DNA from: Cladochytrium replicatum
Lineage: Eukaryota; Chytridiomycota; Chytridiomycetes; Cladochytriales; Cladochytriaceae
NCBI GenBank assembly: GCA_025526935.1
Contig: JAHLKD010000050.1
Coordinates: 124,001-188,000 of the forward strand
Length of the DNA stretch: 64,000 nucleotides
Direction: 5' to 3'
Below, piece after piece: positions 12,248 through 23,549 of the stretch (positions are counted from its first letter, which is position 1; every line of letters begins with the position of its first letter). The position numbers were made by a program, and so were the translations under genes. Below the pieces are notes generated by a model, which worked only from the letters and a program-made list of their open reading frames with translations, had not been told where the DNA came from and did not search any database.

Positions 12248-13913
12248 TCACAAGTTGATAGGTGGAACAGCCCAAATCAGCTTCTGTATCTGGTTCATAT
12301 TGTCAGAGTCCCATCCACCACTGGTTATGTCCTTCGCCAACCCAGTCCTGATGAACCGATCGATGTTGTCATTTGAAAGCATGAAATCCTTGGCTAAACC
12401 TGTCTTCCAAGGTTTCCAATCCACCTCAGGGAGTGTTATGGACGAAAGATGCCCGATATATGCCTTCCAGAACCTTAGCCACTCAGAAGGATATGCATCC
12501 ACTAATGCTCTGAACATGCAATAGATAGTGGCAGACGTACTTAGCGAGTTGTTGTGCCGTATCCAGGCACCCTAAGAAGAGTAAGGCTGCTCCGAGTACT
12601 GCTACTTGAAGTTGATGTTGGCTTGAGCGGTCGTCTGATTCAACAAATATGGGCCGTAAAAACTCATTTCGGTAGAGGACTTCGTAGTTTACGTTGACGT
12701 ACTTGATTGATGGTGGAAGAGACGGCAATTTAAGGTCATAAATAACCTCATTGATCTTATGCATCTGGAAGCAGATACCCTGGATGACCTCTTTCACCAA
12801 AAGGATAGCCGTACGACGGTGCTGCTGCAGGCTAAGCAATGCAAGGGAACTCGTTGGAGAACTGGTTTGATGTACCTTCGGAATTCTACCAATCCCCTTG
12901 ATAGCTGACGATATGCTTATTAGGCCGCCTGTTGATGTTGGCGCCACAGGTGCTGCAGCTTCTGAATGACCAGCCTGTCGTTTCAGAGCAGCAAGCTCTC
13001 CCTCCAGGGCGGTCACACGTGATTTCCATTGTGAAATCTCCTGGGAAGTTGCCTGCTTCTCCCTTTCCATTGCAGCGGTGATCTCCCTGAATTTTGCTAG
13101 CTCTTCGTGCTCGCCGCGCTGAATCAATGCACCCGCCCTGCCCAATTCATCAATGAGAGCCTTCTCTCGCACTTCTGCTGCGATGCGGGTCCTTCTCTCG
13201 TTCATTGCAGTCTCTTCAAGATCTTTTGTCATGTTCAACAGTCGTTCTGACTGTTTGGGGACCTGTTTTGCCCTTTCACGGTCCTCATCTGCTCGTTTGA
13301 TGGTCGCTTGGAACTTGTCAACCTTTGCAGTGACAGGCATTCCTCTGTAAATGCCGTACTTGTGTCCCTGCCGCCTGTAAAAGTCCAGAAATGTTGTTTC
13401 CTTCTGAAAGGAAGAGCTTTTCAAGCACTCCATACGATAGGCGTTTGCTGCTGTTATGAACTCCGTTCATCCACTGCATTCATCGTGAATTTCGTTCAGG
13501 GCTTGACGAACTAGCTTGCTGTCAGAGTTAAGCCGGTCGATCAACCCTTGAAGAACAAATCTTGGGCCGAATTCATCACGATTTGTTTGACAGTTGCTGA
13601 TGAAGTCCTCCGAGTCGTAGCTGTGGCCGCTTGCTTTGAATTTTCGATACCAAAGTCGTATGTCTGAAGCAGGACAGAGTCCGTCGATGAGCAAATAGTC
13701 AGCATCCCCTTTAGTACCACGTCGCGCCGGTTTCTTTGAAGGAGCTGTCGATTTGACATCTGTCGATTTGACATCAAGGCCAACTTCTGCTTCTTCCACT
13801 TCAGAACCCGATCCCAGAGATGTTTCAGGTGCAGTCACAGGTTCTGCACTTGATTCTCTTTCAGATGATGGTCTGGATTGTTTTAACGCTCGCTTCTTTG
13901 TAGTTCGAGGCAT
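12248..13913 (-). pseudogene. Broken copy of hAT-element accessory ORF
   Basis: Almost the same protein as the intact ORF at 39,388-41,175, starting MPRTTKKRALKQSRPSSER. After about 148 codons an in-frame TGA replaces the CGA arginine of the intact copy (just after CSG, near 13,467). Reading continues in frame through the coiled-coil segment. Near 12,610-12,580 an indel shifts the frame before the C-terminal segment resumes in 12,517-12,248. It has two DVKST repeats against nine in the intact copy. The function is unknown; it is not a transposase, because the hAT catalytic and hATC motifs sit in the separate gene at 15,010-17,303. Confidence 0.8.
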
Positions 13914-14055
13914 GGTGTTTGTACTGTTTGTCGTGGGAAGATACTGGCCCGGTGTTCTTAGCCGGAATGGTACAGGAATGTATGCTATAATACTTCCCTG
14001 ACACTATAGTTTTCTACCCGATCTGAAAATAAAAATAAGCTAGGGAAGAAACTGG

Positions 14056-14400
14056 CTAGTAACATTGATAGAGAGGATTCTGTCCGAGTGGACAGAATCT
14101 TATTGCTAGTAAAATTGATAGAGAGGTTAGCTGTACTTGATAGAGATCACTGAAGTACCGTAAATGAGTTGAGAAAGTGTCCGGGTGGACAGAATCGTAT
14201 TGCTAGTAACATTGATAGAGAGGTTAGTTGTATTGGATAGAGATCACTGAAGTACGGTCAATGAGTTGAGAAAGTGTCCGGGTGGACAGAATCGTATTGC
14301 TAGTAACATTGATAGAGAGGTTAGTTGTATTGGGTAGAGATCACTGAAGTACCGTCAATGAGTTGAGAAAGTGTCCGGGTGGACAGAAATCTGGGAGACT
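14056..14400. repeat. ~97 bp tandem repeat array A (direct orientation)
   Basis: About 3.5 units. Each contains the 14-bp imperfect palindrome TGTCCGGGTGGACA, then GAATC(T/G)TATTGCTAGTAA, a GATAGAGAGGTTAG block, GTAGAGATCACTGAAGTAC and CAATGAGTTGAGAAA. The same unit recurs in arrays B, C and D. Confidence 0.9.
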
Positions 14401-14430
14401 GAGTGTCACTGTGTCTGTCTGGGTAGAATA

Positions 14431-14960
14431 GGATTCTGTCCCCCCGGACACTTTCTCAACTCATTGACGGTACTTCAGTGATCTCTATCAAGTACAGCTA
14501 ACCTCTCTATCAATTTTACTAGCAATACGATTCTGTCCACCCGGACACTTTCTCAACTCATTGACGGCGGTACTTCAGTAATCTCTACCCAATACAACTA
14601 ACCTCTCTATCAATTTTACTAGCAATACGATTCTGTCCACCCGGACACTTTCTCAACTCATTGACGGCGGTACTTCAGTAATCTCTACCCAATACAACTA
14701 ACCTCTCTATCAATGTTACTAGCAATACGATTCTGTCCACCCGGACACTTTCTCAACTCATTTACGGTACTTCAGTGATCTCTATCAAGTACAGCTAACC
14801 TCCTTAATAATGTTACTAGCAATAAGATTCTGTCCACCCGGACACTTTCTCAACTCATTGACGGTACTTCACTGATACTTCACTGATCTCGATCAAGTAC
14901 AACCAACCTCTCTACAAATACTACTCGCAATAGGATTCTGTCCAGGCGGTCGCTTTCTCA
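14431..14960. repeat. ~97 bp tandem repeat array B (inverted relative to array A)
   Basis: The same unit in reverse complement (GATTCTGTCCACCCGGACAC, TTTCTCAACTCATTGACGG), about five copies that diverge toward the transposase. Arrays A and B face each other across a ~30 bp spacer and could fold into a hairpin several hundred bases long. Confidence 0.9.
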
Positions 14961-15009
14961 ACTCTGGACGGTACTTCAACAGATGAACAGTCTAAACAAC
15001 AATTTATAT

Positions 15010-17303
15010 TTAAAAGAGTGGGTTATCATCAGTTGATTCCAACTCTAATACCACATCAAAATCCTCGCCAAAATTATGCACCCTTACAAAATCCTCACTA
15101 ACATCACTTTTTGAATCTAGGGAATCATTTTTGAACGGTTCTTCAGCACTCAATTGATGCAACCAGTCATGACGGCACATCAACGCATTTATTGTTCTTG
15201 GAGCAAGGCGGTTGCGAGTTGCAGATACCAAATCAACCCAGGCTGAAAACTTTCGTTTGACTGGAGCGCTTGTTGCTGGTATTCCTAAATAGTCCATTGC
15301 CATCTGGCTTAGGGCTGGAAAGTTCACACTTCCAACGGTCTTCCACCAGTCCATAATATTGATTGGCTTCCCATCAGAATCAATACCGCGGAGTACCTGA
15401 TTGCCAAGATAGTGATCCAGCTCATCTTTTTCCTCAGGAATCTCTTCTTGCCAGATGAAAACGGATCTAATGGCTCTCAAGCGTTCAGCGTCTGTTTTTT
15501 TCTGTCTATCACCGGAAGCTCCGCTCGAATCGTGTCGACGTTCTGGCATGTTTCCAAAAACATCGGCACCACTGTTCTTGATTTTCCGTGACTTACACGA
15601 TTCCTCCCAGACTTTCCGCACTAGGGTGACCTGATCTCTTCCTACATCTTTCTCCCAAGCCTTTGAAAATCGATATATTGATCCTTAAAACGAGGATCGA
15701 GTACTGTAGCAACTGCTAAACACGGGCTCTTAGCGATTGAGTAATATATTCTCAGCTTATCTAGTGCATTTCGAAATGCTTTGGTGAAAGTTTCATCCAA
15801 TTCTGCCTCCTCTAGGTCCTCCAAATGATCGATCAGATCGTTGTAAAATGGAATAACAAGCGGAAGTGTTGGATATCTAGACCCCTCGATTGCCTTTGAT
15901 ATAACCTCGAAAACACTCAAACCATCCCGGATCTTCTGTAGAACCTCCCATTGCTTTGGATTTATTGACCAATCTTTCAAAGAATCTTCAATCCAGCATA
16001 TTTTGTCCATTGCCTCTCGTAGCTGTAAGGCTCGTTTGACCATATAGAACGTGCTATACCAGCGAGTTGTCACATCGATAATTGGTAATAGAGGAACCAG
16101 TTTCACAAATCGGCACGAATCAATAAATGAGCTTCGTCATTTTGGGGAAGACCGGATTCCTCTGACTAACCGTCGAAGAAGGTTTATGACATTAACGCCG
16201 GAGTTATCGTCATTTGCGACTGTGTCCCCTGCGGGCGCGAATGTATCGATAAAATCCTTTGCCGCAAGATTGATAATGTGTGCCATACACTGCATGTGTT
16301 GAGTTTCTGCAGACCACGCAATATCCCTATCTTCCAAGAGCGTCTCCAGCTTAGCACTCATGGTAAAGTTGTTTGAACCGTTGTCGGTTGTAATGCACAA
16401 TAAGCGTTCACCCGATAGCATGCCAAATTCATCCAGACACCTGACAAGCTGACTAGCCATGGCGACGCCTTCATGCTTTCCAACCATCGGAATCATCTGC
16501 AGCAGCAAGTCCTGCGGCTCCCATTCTTTCGTGATGAAGTGGGCAGTAATTCCAAGAAAAGAAATCTGGTTCTTCGATGTCCAACAGTCAGCTGTTATTG
16601 ATACTTTTGAAGGCGAACCAACAATCAGACCTTTAACGAGCTCCTTCTGCCTATCGTAAAGATCCATCTCATTTTGCTTCACTGCTTTTGCCGTCTTTGG
16701 TGTATAGTTTGGCTGAAAAGTCTTCAGCATGCTGACAAAGAACTCGTTCTCCACAACAGTAAAAGCCTGATTGTCTGCAGCAATCCAGTCCAAAATCGAC
16801 CGCCACACTACGTCTGGATTGAACACAAAGTTTTGCTCCTTCTCCTGCGAGCCAAAATTCAATGTCTGTTGTCCCTTGGGGACGATGTCCAACAGTCCAA
16901 GCGACCTGGCAATACTTCCATGGTGGTTTTTCAGATGCCAGAGGAAGTTTTTTGTTGATCCCGTCTTATCGACCTTCTGGCTCCACTTGCATTTCGCAAC
17001 CAAACATGTTCTCAGACCATTATCAACCTTATAGTAATCCTTTGCTATGCCGCCTCGACTACCTCTACAGTCCGACATGCTATCAACATCTGCGTCTGAT
17101 GAAAGCATTGATGGTTGAACTGATCCAGCTGCAGGCTCCTGTCGCACTGAAGAGTCAGCAAAACTAACATCGGCAGGAAGCTCTGGTGCATGCTGAGAAG
17201 CCAGGCCCAACTCGCTGGAGTCATTGGAAGAAGATGTGGAGCTCGGCTCTCGAGCGCTGTTGTTGCCACCGTGTCCTGATACACGTCTGCGTTTGTCCTG
17301 CAT
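15010..17303 (-). pseudogene. hAT family transposase, broken copy 1
   Basis: A near-complete hAT transposase of ~764 codons. From the N terminus: a Ser-rich tail, a BED-type zinc finger (CLVAKCKWSQ... HLKNHH), the N-terminal part of the catalytic core (ITADCWTSKNQISFLGITAHF), TTDNGSNN, CMAHIINLAAKDF, then VTTRWYSTF, DPRFKDQY, and the C-terminal hATC dimerisation segment (WWKTVGSVNFPALSQMAMDY then RNRLAPRTINALMCRHDWL). It would cut and paste the element using the terminal repeats. Two lesions are visible: an in-frame TGA at about 16,139-16,137, likely from CGA, and a 1-nt deletion near 15,665 after DPRFKDQY. It lies inside the locus 1 element between arrays B and C. Confidence 0.9.
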
Positions 17304-17567
17304 GCTGTTCCCCTCGCTGGACGCCTCTGAAATTTGGGGGGCTGGCAGACTTCACTTCTGTGTGTCAAGCGGATGACTGTCCACCAGTCTTTGGCTTGCG
17401 TCGGACGCTGCCTTAAGCTTTGATTTAACGAAGGCGGCGTCCATTTTTGCTGTGGTGTGGCTGGAACGTTACCGACTCTAAGTGTCCAGGTGCACAGAAA
17501 GCACAGCTCTCGAGGTCTGTCGTGGTAGAAATTGTTTGTTACAGAACTTCCGTTGTGACTTCTTGGA

Positions 17568-18262
17568 AAGTGTCCGGGTGGACAGAATTGTATTGCCAGT
17601 AACATTGATAGAGGTTAGTTGTACTGGGTAGAGATAACTGAAGTACGTCAATGAGTTGAGAAAGTGTCAGGGTGGACAGAATCCTATTGCTAGTAACATT
17701 GATAGAGAGGTTAGTTGTATTGGGTAGAGATAACTGAAGTACGTCAATGAGTTCAGAAAGTGTCCAGGTGGACAGAATCTTATTGCTAGTAACATTGATA
17801 GAGATGTTAGTTTGTACTTGATAGAGATCACTCAAGTACCGTCAATGAGTTAAGAAAGTGTCCGGGTGGGACAGAATCTTATTGCTAGTAACAGTGATAG
17901 AGAGGTTAGCTGTACTTGATAGAGATCACTCAAGTACCGTCAATGAGTTGAGAAAGTGTCCAGGTGGACAGAATTTATTGCTAGTAACATTGATAGAGAT
18001 GTTAGTTGTACTTGATAGAGATCACTCAAGTACCGTCAATGAGTTAAGAAAGTGTCCGGGTGGACAGAATCTTATTGCTAGTAACATTGATAGAGAGGTT
18101 AGTTGTACTTGATAGAGATCACTCAAGTACCATCAATCAGTTAAGAAAGTGTCCGGGTGGACAGAATCTTATTGCTAGTAACATTGATAGAGAGGTTAGT
18201 TGTATTGGGTAGAGATAACTGAAGTACGTCAATAAGTTGAGAAAGTGTCCGGGTGGACAGAA
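17568..18262. repeat. ~97 bp tandem repeat array C (direct orientation)
   Basis: About seven units of the TGTCCGGGTGGACA repeat upstream of the transposase start. The preceding 17,480-17,567 segment is a diverged unit. The array runs into the same right-end block (ACAGAAAATACATGCCTCG...) that ends the second element. Confidence 0.9.
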
Positions 18263-18374
18263 AATACATGCCTCGATGTCTGTTGTGATGCAAAATTGTT
18301 TGATACATACTAAACTTATATTGCGTCTTCTTGGAAAGTGTCCGCGTGGACAGAAAGAACAATAGCTTCGTTTT

Positions 18375-18562
18375 AGCTTCTCTATCACATCGGGTTTTAC
18401 TCAGGTCTGACTTTTGACCCGAGAAGGGTTTTCCTACTGGACCCGATACCCGACCCGAACCCGACCCAAAAATTTTCCATGAAAACCCGGCACTCGGGTC
18501 GGGTACATTTGGTCAATGGACCCGGACCCGACCCGAAAGACCCTAAAACCCGCGGATCCTTA
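18375..18562. repeat. Right terminal/subterminal repeat of locus 1 hAT element
   Basis: A block dense in ACCCG/GACCCG motifs ending GATCCTTA. Nearly identical to 41,880-42,052. In reverse complement it starts TAAGGATC, pairing with the left end. Confidence 0.8.
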
Positions 18563-20345
18563 TCCTGGACAGTACTTCAAAAGATGAACAGTCTAAACAA
18601 CAATTTATATTGAAAAGATTTGGGTTGTCATCAGTTACTTCCTACTCTAATACCACATCAAAATCCTCACCAAAATTATGCACCTTTACAAAATCCTCAC
18701 TAATATCACTTTTTGAATCTAGGGAATCAGTTTTGAACGGTTCTTCAGCACTCAATTGATGCAACCAGTCATGACGGCACATCAACGCATTTATTGTTCT
18801 TGGAGCAAGGCGATTGCAAGTTGCAGGTACCAAATCAACCCCAGCTGAAAACTTTCGTTCAACTGGACAGCTTGTTGCTGGTTTTCCTAAATAGTCCATT
18901 GCCATCTGGCTTAGGGCTGGAAAGTTCACACTTCCGACGGTCTTCCACCAGTCCATAATATTGATTGGCTTCCCATCAGAATCAATACCGCGGAGTACCT
19001 GATTGCCAAGATAGCGATCCAGTTCATCTTTTTCCTCAGGAATCTCTTCTTGCCAGATGAAAACGGATCTAATGGCTCTAAAGCGTCCCGCGTCCGTTTT
19101 TTTCTGTCTTACACCAGACGCTCCACTCAAATCGTGTCGACAATCTGGCATGTTTCCATTCTTGATTTTCCGTGACTTACACAATTCCTCCCAGACTTTC
19201 CGCACTAGGGTGACCTGATCTCTTCCTACATCTTTCTCCAAGCCTTTGAAAATCGATAATATTGATCCTTGAAACAAGGATCGGGTACTGTAGCAACTGC
19301 TAAACACGGGCTCTTAGCGATTGAGTAATATATTCTCAGCTTATCTAGTGCATTTAGAAATGCTTTGGTGAAAGTTTCATCCAATTCTGCCTCCTCTAGG
19401 TCCTCCAAATGATCGATCAGATCGTTGTAAAATGGAATAACAAGCGGAAGTGTTGGATATCTAGACCCCTCGATTGCCTTTGATATAACCTCGAAAACAC
19501 TCAAACCATCCCGGATCTTCTGTAGGACTTCCCATTGCTTTGGATTTATTGACCAATCTTTCAAAGAATCTTCAATCCAGCATATTTTGTCCATTGCCTC
19601 TCGTAGCTGTAAGGCTTGTTTGACCGTGCTATACCAGCGAGTTGTCACATCGATAATTGGTAATAGAGGAACCAGTTTCGCTGCAAGATTGATAATGTGT
19701 GCCATACACGGCATGTGTTGAGTTTCTGCAGACCACGCATCTTCCAATAGCGTCTCCAGCTTAGCACTCATAGTAAAATTGTTTGAACCGTTGTCGGTTG
19801 TAATGCACAATAAGCGTTCACCCAATAGCATGCCAAATTCATCCAGACACTTTACAAGGTGATAAGCTATGGCGACTCCTTCATGCTTTCCAACCATCGG
19901 AATCATCTGCAGCAGCAAGTCCTGGAGCTCCCATTCTTTCGTGATGAACAAGGAAAGAAATCTGGTTCTTTGATGTCCAACAGTTAGCTGCTATTGATAC
20001 TTTTGAAGGCCAACCAACAATCAGACCTTTAACGAGCTCCTTCTGCCTATCGTAAAGATCCACCTCATTTTGCTTCACTGCTTTTGCCGTCTTTGGTGTA
20101 TAGTTTGGCTGAAAAGTCTTCAGCATGCTGACAAAGAACTCGTTCTCCACAACAGTAAAAGCCTGATTGTCTGCAGCAATCCAGTCCAAAATCGACCGCC
20201 ACACTACGTGAAGCCGGGCCCAACTCGCTGGAGTGATTGGAAGAAGATGTGGTCGGCTTTCGAGCGCTGTTGTTGCCACCGTGTCCTGATATATGTCTGT
20301 GTTTGTCCTGCATGCTGTTCCCCCTCGCTTGATGCCTCTCGGAAA
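18563..20345 (-). pseudogene. hAT transposase, broken and deleted copy 2
   Basis: Homologous to 14,965-17,340, beginning right at the end of the locus 1 element (CTGGACAGTACTTCAA here, CTGGACGGTACTTCAA in copy 1). The hATC end, the VTTRWYST region, TTDNGSNN and the mid-core are recognisable. The BED-finger segment is missing (about 400 bp lost at ~20,208), and a further ~165 bp are missing near 19,680. Several frames are used. At the site where copy 1 has lost one base after DPRFKDQY, this copy keeps that base but lacks another 10-20 bases on. The two copies therefore decayed independently from an intact ancestor. Confidence 0.85.
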
Positions 20346-21060
20346 TTTGGGGGGCACTTTGTCAAGAATATAAGATCCTTTCGTCATCATCACTGCAAGT
20401 TCTACATTCAAATTCAAAACGGCAAGTGAAAAAAGCGGACGATTCTGATAACGAATGTGGAAGTAATTACAAATGTGACTAGTTCTACTTGTCCACTTAC
20501 AATGTCCCATCTCACATACTGTGATCTGCTCCTTTAAAAAGCAAGAATGAGTGCAAGTGAACGTGTCAGAGAACCTCAATCATCCCAGGAACTTTGAGTT
20601 AGAACAGTACGACTTTGATAGGGTCGTGCTTACTGCTTAGTGCTTGCCATAGTTGCCTCCCATTTCTTTGTTGTATACTTGGGATCATTGACATTATTAT
20701 CAATAACTAACTCAAGTTCTTTCTTCATTTTGGATGTAACAGGCATTCCATCTACGTAGTAAACTTCCCGCTTGGACACAATATGCTGCAACATTCAATC
20801 TCTTAGCACCCCTCTAGTGATTGATGCCCCGTGATCCAGTTCAATGCAGGGGAGCCTACTTGACGTGTTGAGCCAGGAGTAGAATTTTCTCCCCCCCCCC
20901 CCCCCCCCACACACAGTCACAAACAAGACCTCATATTACAGCAACCATACACATCAGAGTAAAGCGGAGGGCAGCGCCAGAATATGCACCATTGTACCTG
21001 CCTATGGCAGATTTCAGCTATTTAGTCCCCTGTGATCTGGAGAAATAACAAAATGCGCCT
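20346..21060. other. No intact gene; poly-C tract
   Basis: Contains an 18-base C run at 20,891-20,908 followed by a short AC repeat. A minus-strand frame at about 20,780-20,630 reads KREVYYVDGMPVTSK then KKELELVIDNN before a stop. Its GMPVTSK resembles GMPVTAK of the accessory ORF, but the match is too short to assign. Confidence 0.4.
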
Positions 21061-21067
21061 TTGGCAA

Positions 21068-21330
21068 CTTTGACATGCATTTACTTGGTCAATACGCATC
21101 GTAGTACAGTGCAGACACTGGCAACAGATTTGTAGCATTGAGGTGTTGACCCCATGATCACCTTGGTTGCCCAAAAAAGTGGCCAAAGAAACTGTCGACC
21201 TTCTGGCACTTTCAACCTGCAGTTTCTTGGTCAACACGCATTGCAGCGCAGTGCGGCACTGGAAATCGATTTTCAGCATTGAGTTACATTTTTTTGACCC
21301 AGGCATTACCTTAGTCACCCAAAAACTAAC
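21068..21330. repeat. Degenerate two-copy tandem duplication, ~143 bp period
   Basis: CTTGGTCAATACGCAT near 21,083 recurs as CTTGGTCAACACGCAT near 21,225, followed in both copies by an AGTGC...CACTGG block, a CAGCATTGAG-like block and CACC(C)AAAAA. The copies differ at many positions, so the duplication is old. Confidence 0.55.
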
Positions 21331-21386
21331 TGAGAAATTTCGCAATTTTGATCACGAGTATCACGTCAACGAGACACTGTAGAGCT

Positions 21387-23549
21387 TCAGAGACAACCAC
21401 AATCAATTTGCGCGATCTTTTTGGTATGTGAGTGGCTCAACAGGCTTGGTTCACAGCATGAACAAAGTGGCCAAATTTTGGTTTTCTCCTCAGGGAAGAG
21501 ACAATTCCGTTCCCCCCACGACAAAGGCACTGAGTGTTTGGAGTTCTTGCATTCCTGGGAAGCTGGGCACAGTATAGCAACCATTGGCTGCCTATTTCTA
21601 TTTTCTATGGATTGTGTGGGGGCTCGAGTTCCGCTCAGTTGTGGCTGCTGCCTCTGCAGTGAAGACGGACCTGGCACAGAGGACATATGCTCACTTCTGG
21701 GCTGTGTTCACCTTTTCAGTCATACCTGATGAGAAATGTTGACATTCAATGGCTGGATGGATAGAGTCAGGGAGTAACATGGCTGGGACCGCACAACCAG
21801 CTGGGCATATAAGAAGATTGATTGGATGGAGTTAGTTGACAGTTGACATGAGCCTGAAAGAATGAATAGCTTACTATGAAGACAAGTTAGAATTGAAGAA
21901 TTTTAGGTGCGACGTGAAGATGGACAATCAGAATCCTTCCCTGTCTTTCAGGGCATGCCAACAGTTTGTTTTCAATCATCAGTATGATTCGACATCCATA
22001 TTCACCGGGCTAGACACGTCAAGATTCAGAGGCTGGAGGAGTGATGGATTGGGAGCGAAGGCTCCACTCATTGGATCAGTACAACACATTTTTTGTTGAG
22101 TGAATGAAACATGTACACCAATTGGACAGCGTTGCAAATGCTTTGGTGGCAAAAGCAGTGGGGTAGTCTGCATGAGGAGCAGTACTGGCAGATATCGGCG
22201 AGGACAGCAGAGCCGGCCAAGATAGCACTTCACCTGACCTCTGGCAAAGAAAGGTTATCTATCGGCACTGTTTTGCCAACTGGCGCATTGGTGATACAGA
22301 GATACTACTCTGAGCAACAACAGCATCAAGGGATTGGGAATGACGTGATGGGGCACACTGTGCGGTGTCATATGGCAGATTGGTGTAGTGGAGAACCTTT
22401 CAATGAGTGTCCAAAGTAGAATGGGACTAGCTATACAACAAAAATGAGAAAGGTCAACACCTAAAAGCCAAATTATATCAATAAATGAGGCTGTGGCATG
22501 CAGACGACCATCCGTTTGAGATAATCCTGGTGTATGATGTTGTTCAGACTAAAACTGGAAAAAGTGTTTGGAGGTAGAATGACGCAATGGGCATGATACA
22601 ATGAGATTAGTTGATCTCCTCATCTGCAGAAGAGACCAGCGATGGTTATGGGCAAGTAGTAGCAGATGGAAGCTATTGTTGACTGAAAACATTGGTTGTA
22701 GAAATGGCAGTGCATTTTAAATTGACATTCGTTTTAGAAGGTTTGCATATGTGTTTTCGGATTTCTGTTGGTGGCCTTGCCCCTCTCTACACTGTGGGCT
22801 TGGAGGTGGGTTTTCTTTCTGGTCAAACAGGGGTGGTAGGAAGTATGGGTTTTCTTTCTGGTCAAACACGGGAGGTAGGATGAGTTGGGAAGTGAAAGCC
22901 TCAGTGCTTGGTTTCATTTTTATGTTTTACTTGGGGAACTACTATTTTGGGGATGGAACAGTGGCATGCACTTTGGGAACATGTGGTGGGGTTCAACCTT
23001 TTGGCTTTTCTTGCTGCCTTAGTACTGTAGAGGATTGTGATTCCAGGCTGGCGTATTGGTGGAGCTACGGGTAGGTTGACGTTCCTATATGTACCTTTCT
23101 TTTCCAGTACAACACGATCTACGCATCACTGAGGCCAAATGCAAAAAAAAAGGAGACACACATTGCTTAGAGTAACATTTTGGTTGCTTTTTTAGAGATG
23201 CACAGCATGGTGAAAGGTGTGGCACCAAACTGAGAAAATGCTCAGTGGCGTAATTTTCAAACTCACATTGTGGTAAACGTTATGTTTGCACCTTTTTGAG
23301 GTAACTTGGAAACGATAGGGACGTTATGACTGAGATAATGTTGAGCACACACACAACGAGCGCATGCAAGATTGCAGAGTCTACCTCTTCACTGCATGGT
23401 AGCGCCATTCACATCACTACTGTTCAAGTCAGCTTCCGCCCCTAAAGTAGATCCACCGCAATCAGCATTCCTGACGCGCTGTCATCAATAGGGTTGTGTC
23501 ATACTTTCGAAATATTATTTTCGGCATTCACGCCATGGGATAGAGGGAG
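21387..23549. other. No gene recognised
   Basis: About 2.1 kb with only short frames on both strands and no family motifs. Probably decayed repeat sequence. Composition (CA/TG rich, few CG) fits old, deaminated transposon DNA. Confidence 0.45.
22808..22884. repeat. Short two-copy tandem repeat, ~39 bp unit
   Basis: GGGTTTTCTTTCTGGTCAAA occurs twice, each followed by a similar GGGAGGTAGGA-type tail. Confidence 0.7.

Larger units (their letters stand above)
11950..18562. mobile_element. hAT-like DNA transposon, locus 1 (two ORFs, autonomous-type layout)
   Basis: The left end begins TAAGGCTCGGCGGGT and the right end, reverse-complemented, begins TAAGGATCCGCGGGT, giving imperfect terminal inverted repeats. 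Both ends are followed by clusters of GGGTC/GGGTCC motifs. The interior has, in order, a minus-strand accessory ORF, a direct array of ~97 bp repeats, an inverted array, a minus-strand hAT transposase, and another direct array. The termini and flanking blocks match the 39,095-42,052 element. The 8 bp outside the two ends (11,942-11,949 and 18,563-18,570) do not match, so the copy is rearranged, old, or a merger of two copies. Both ORFs are broken, so it is probably immobile. Confidence 0.8.

Noticed and set aside
14056-14960. Possible CRISPR-like array
   Set aside because: Units are tandem with no unique spacers, in a nuclear fungal transposon.
20891-20908. 18-base C run as a functional element
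   Set aside because: Homopolymer in decayed repeat DNA; length may also be a sequencing artefact.
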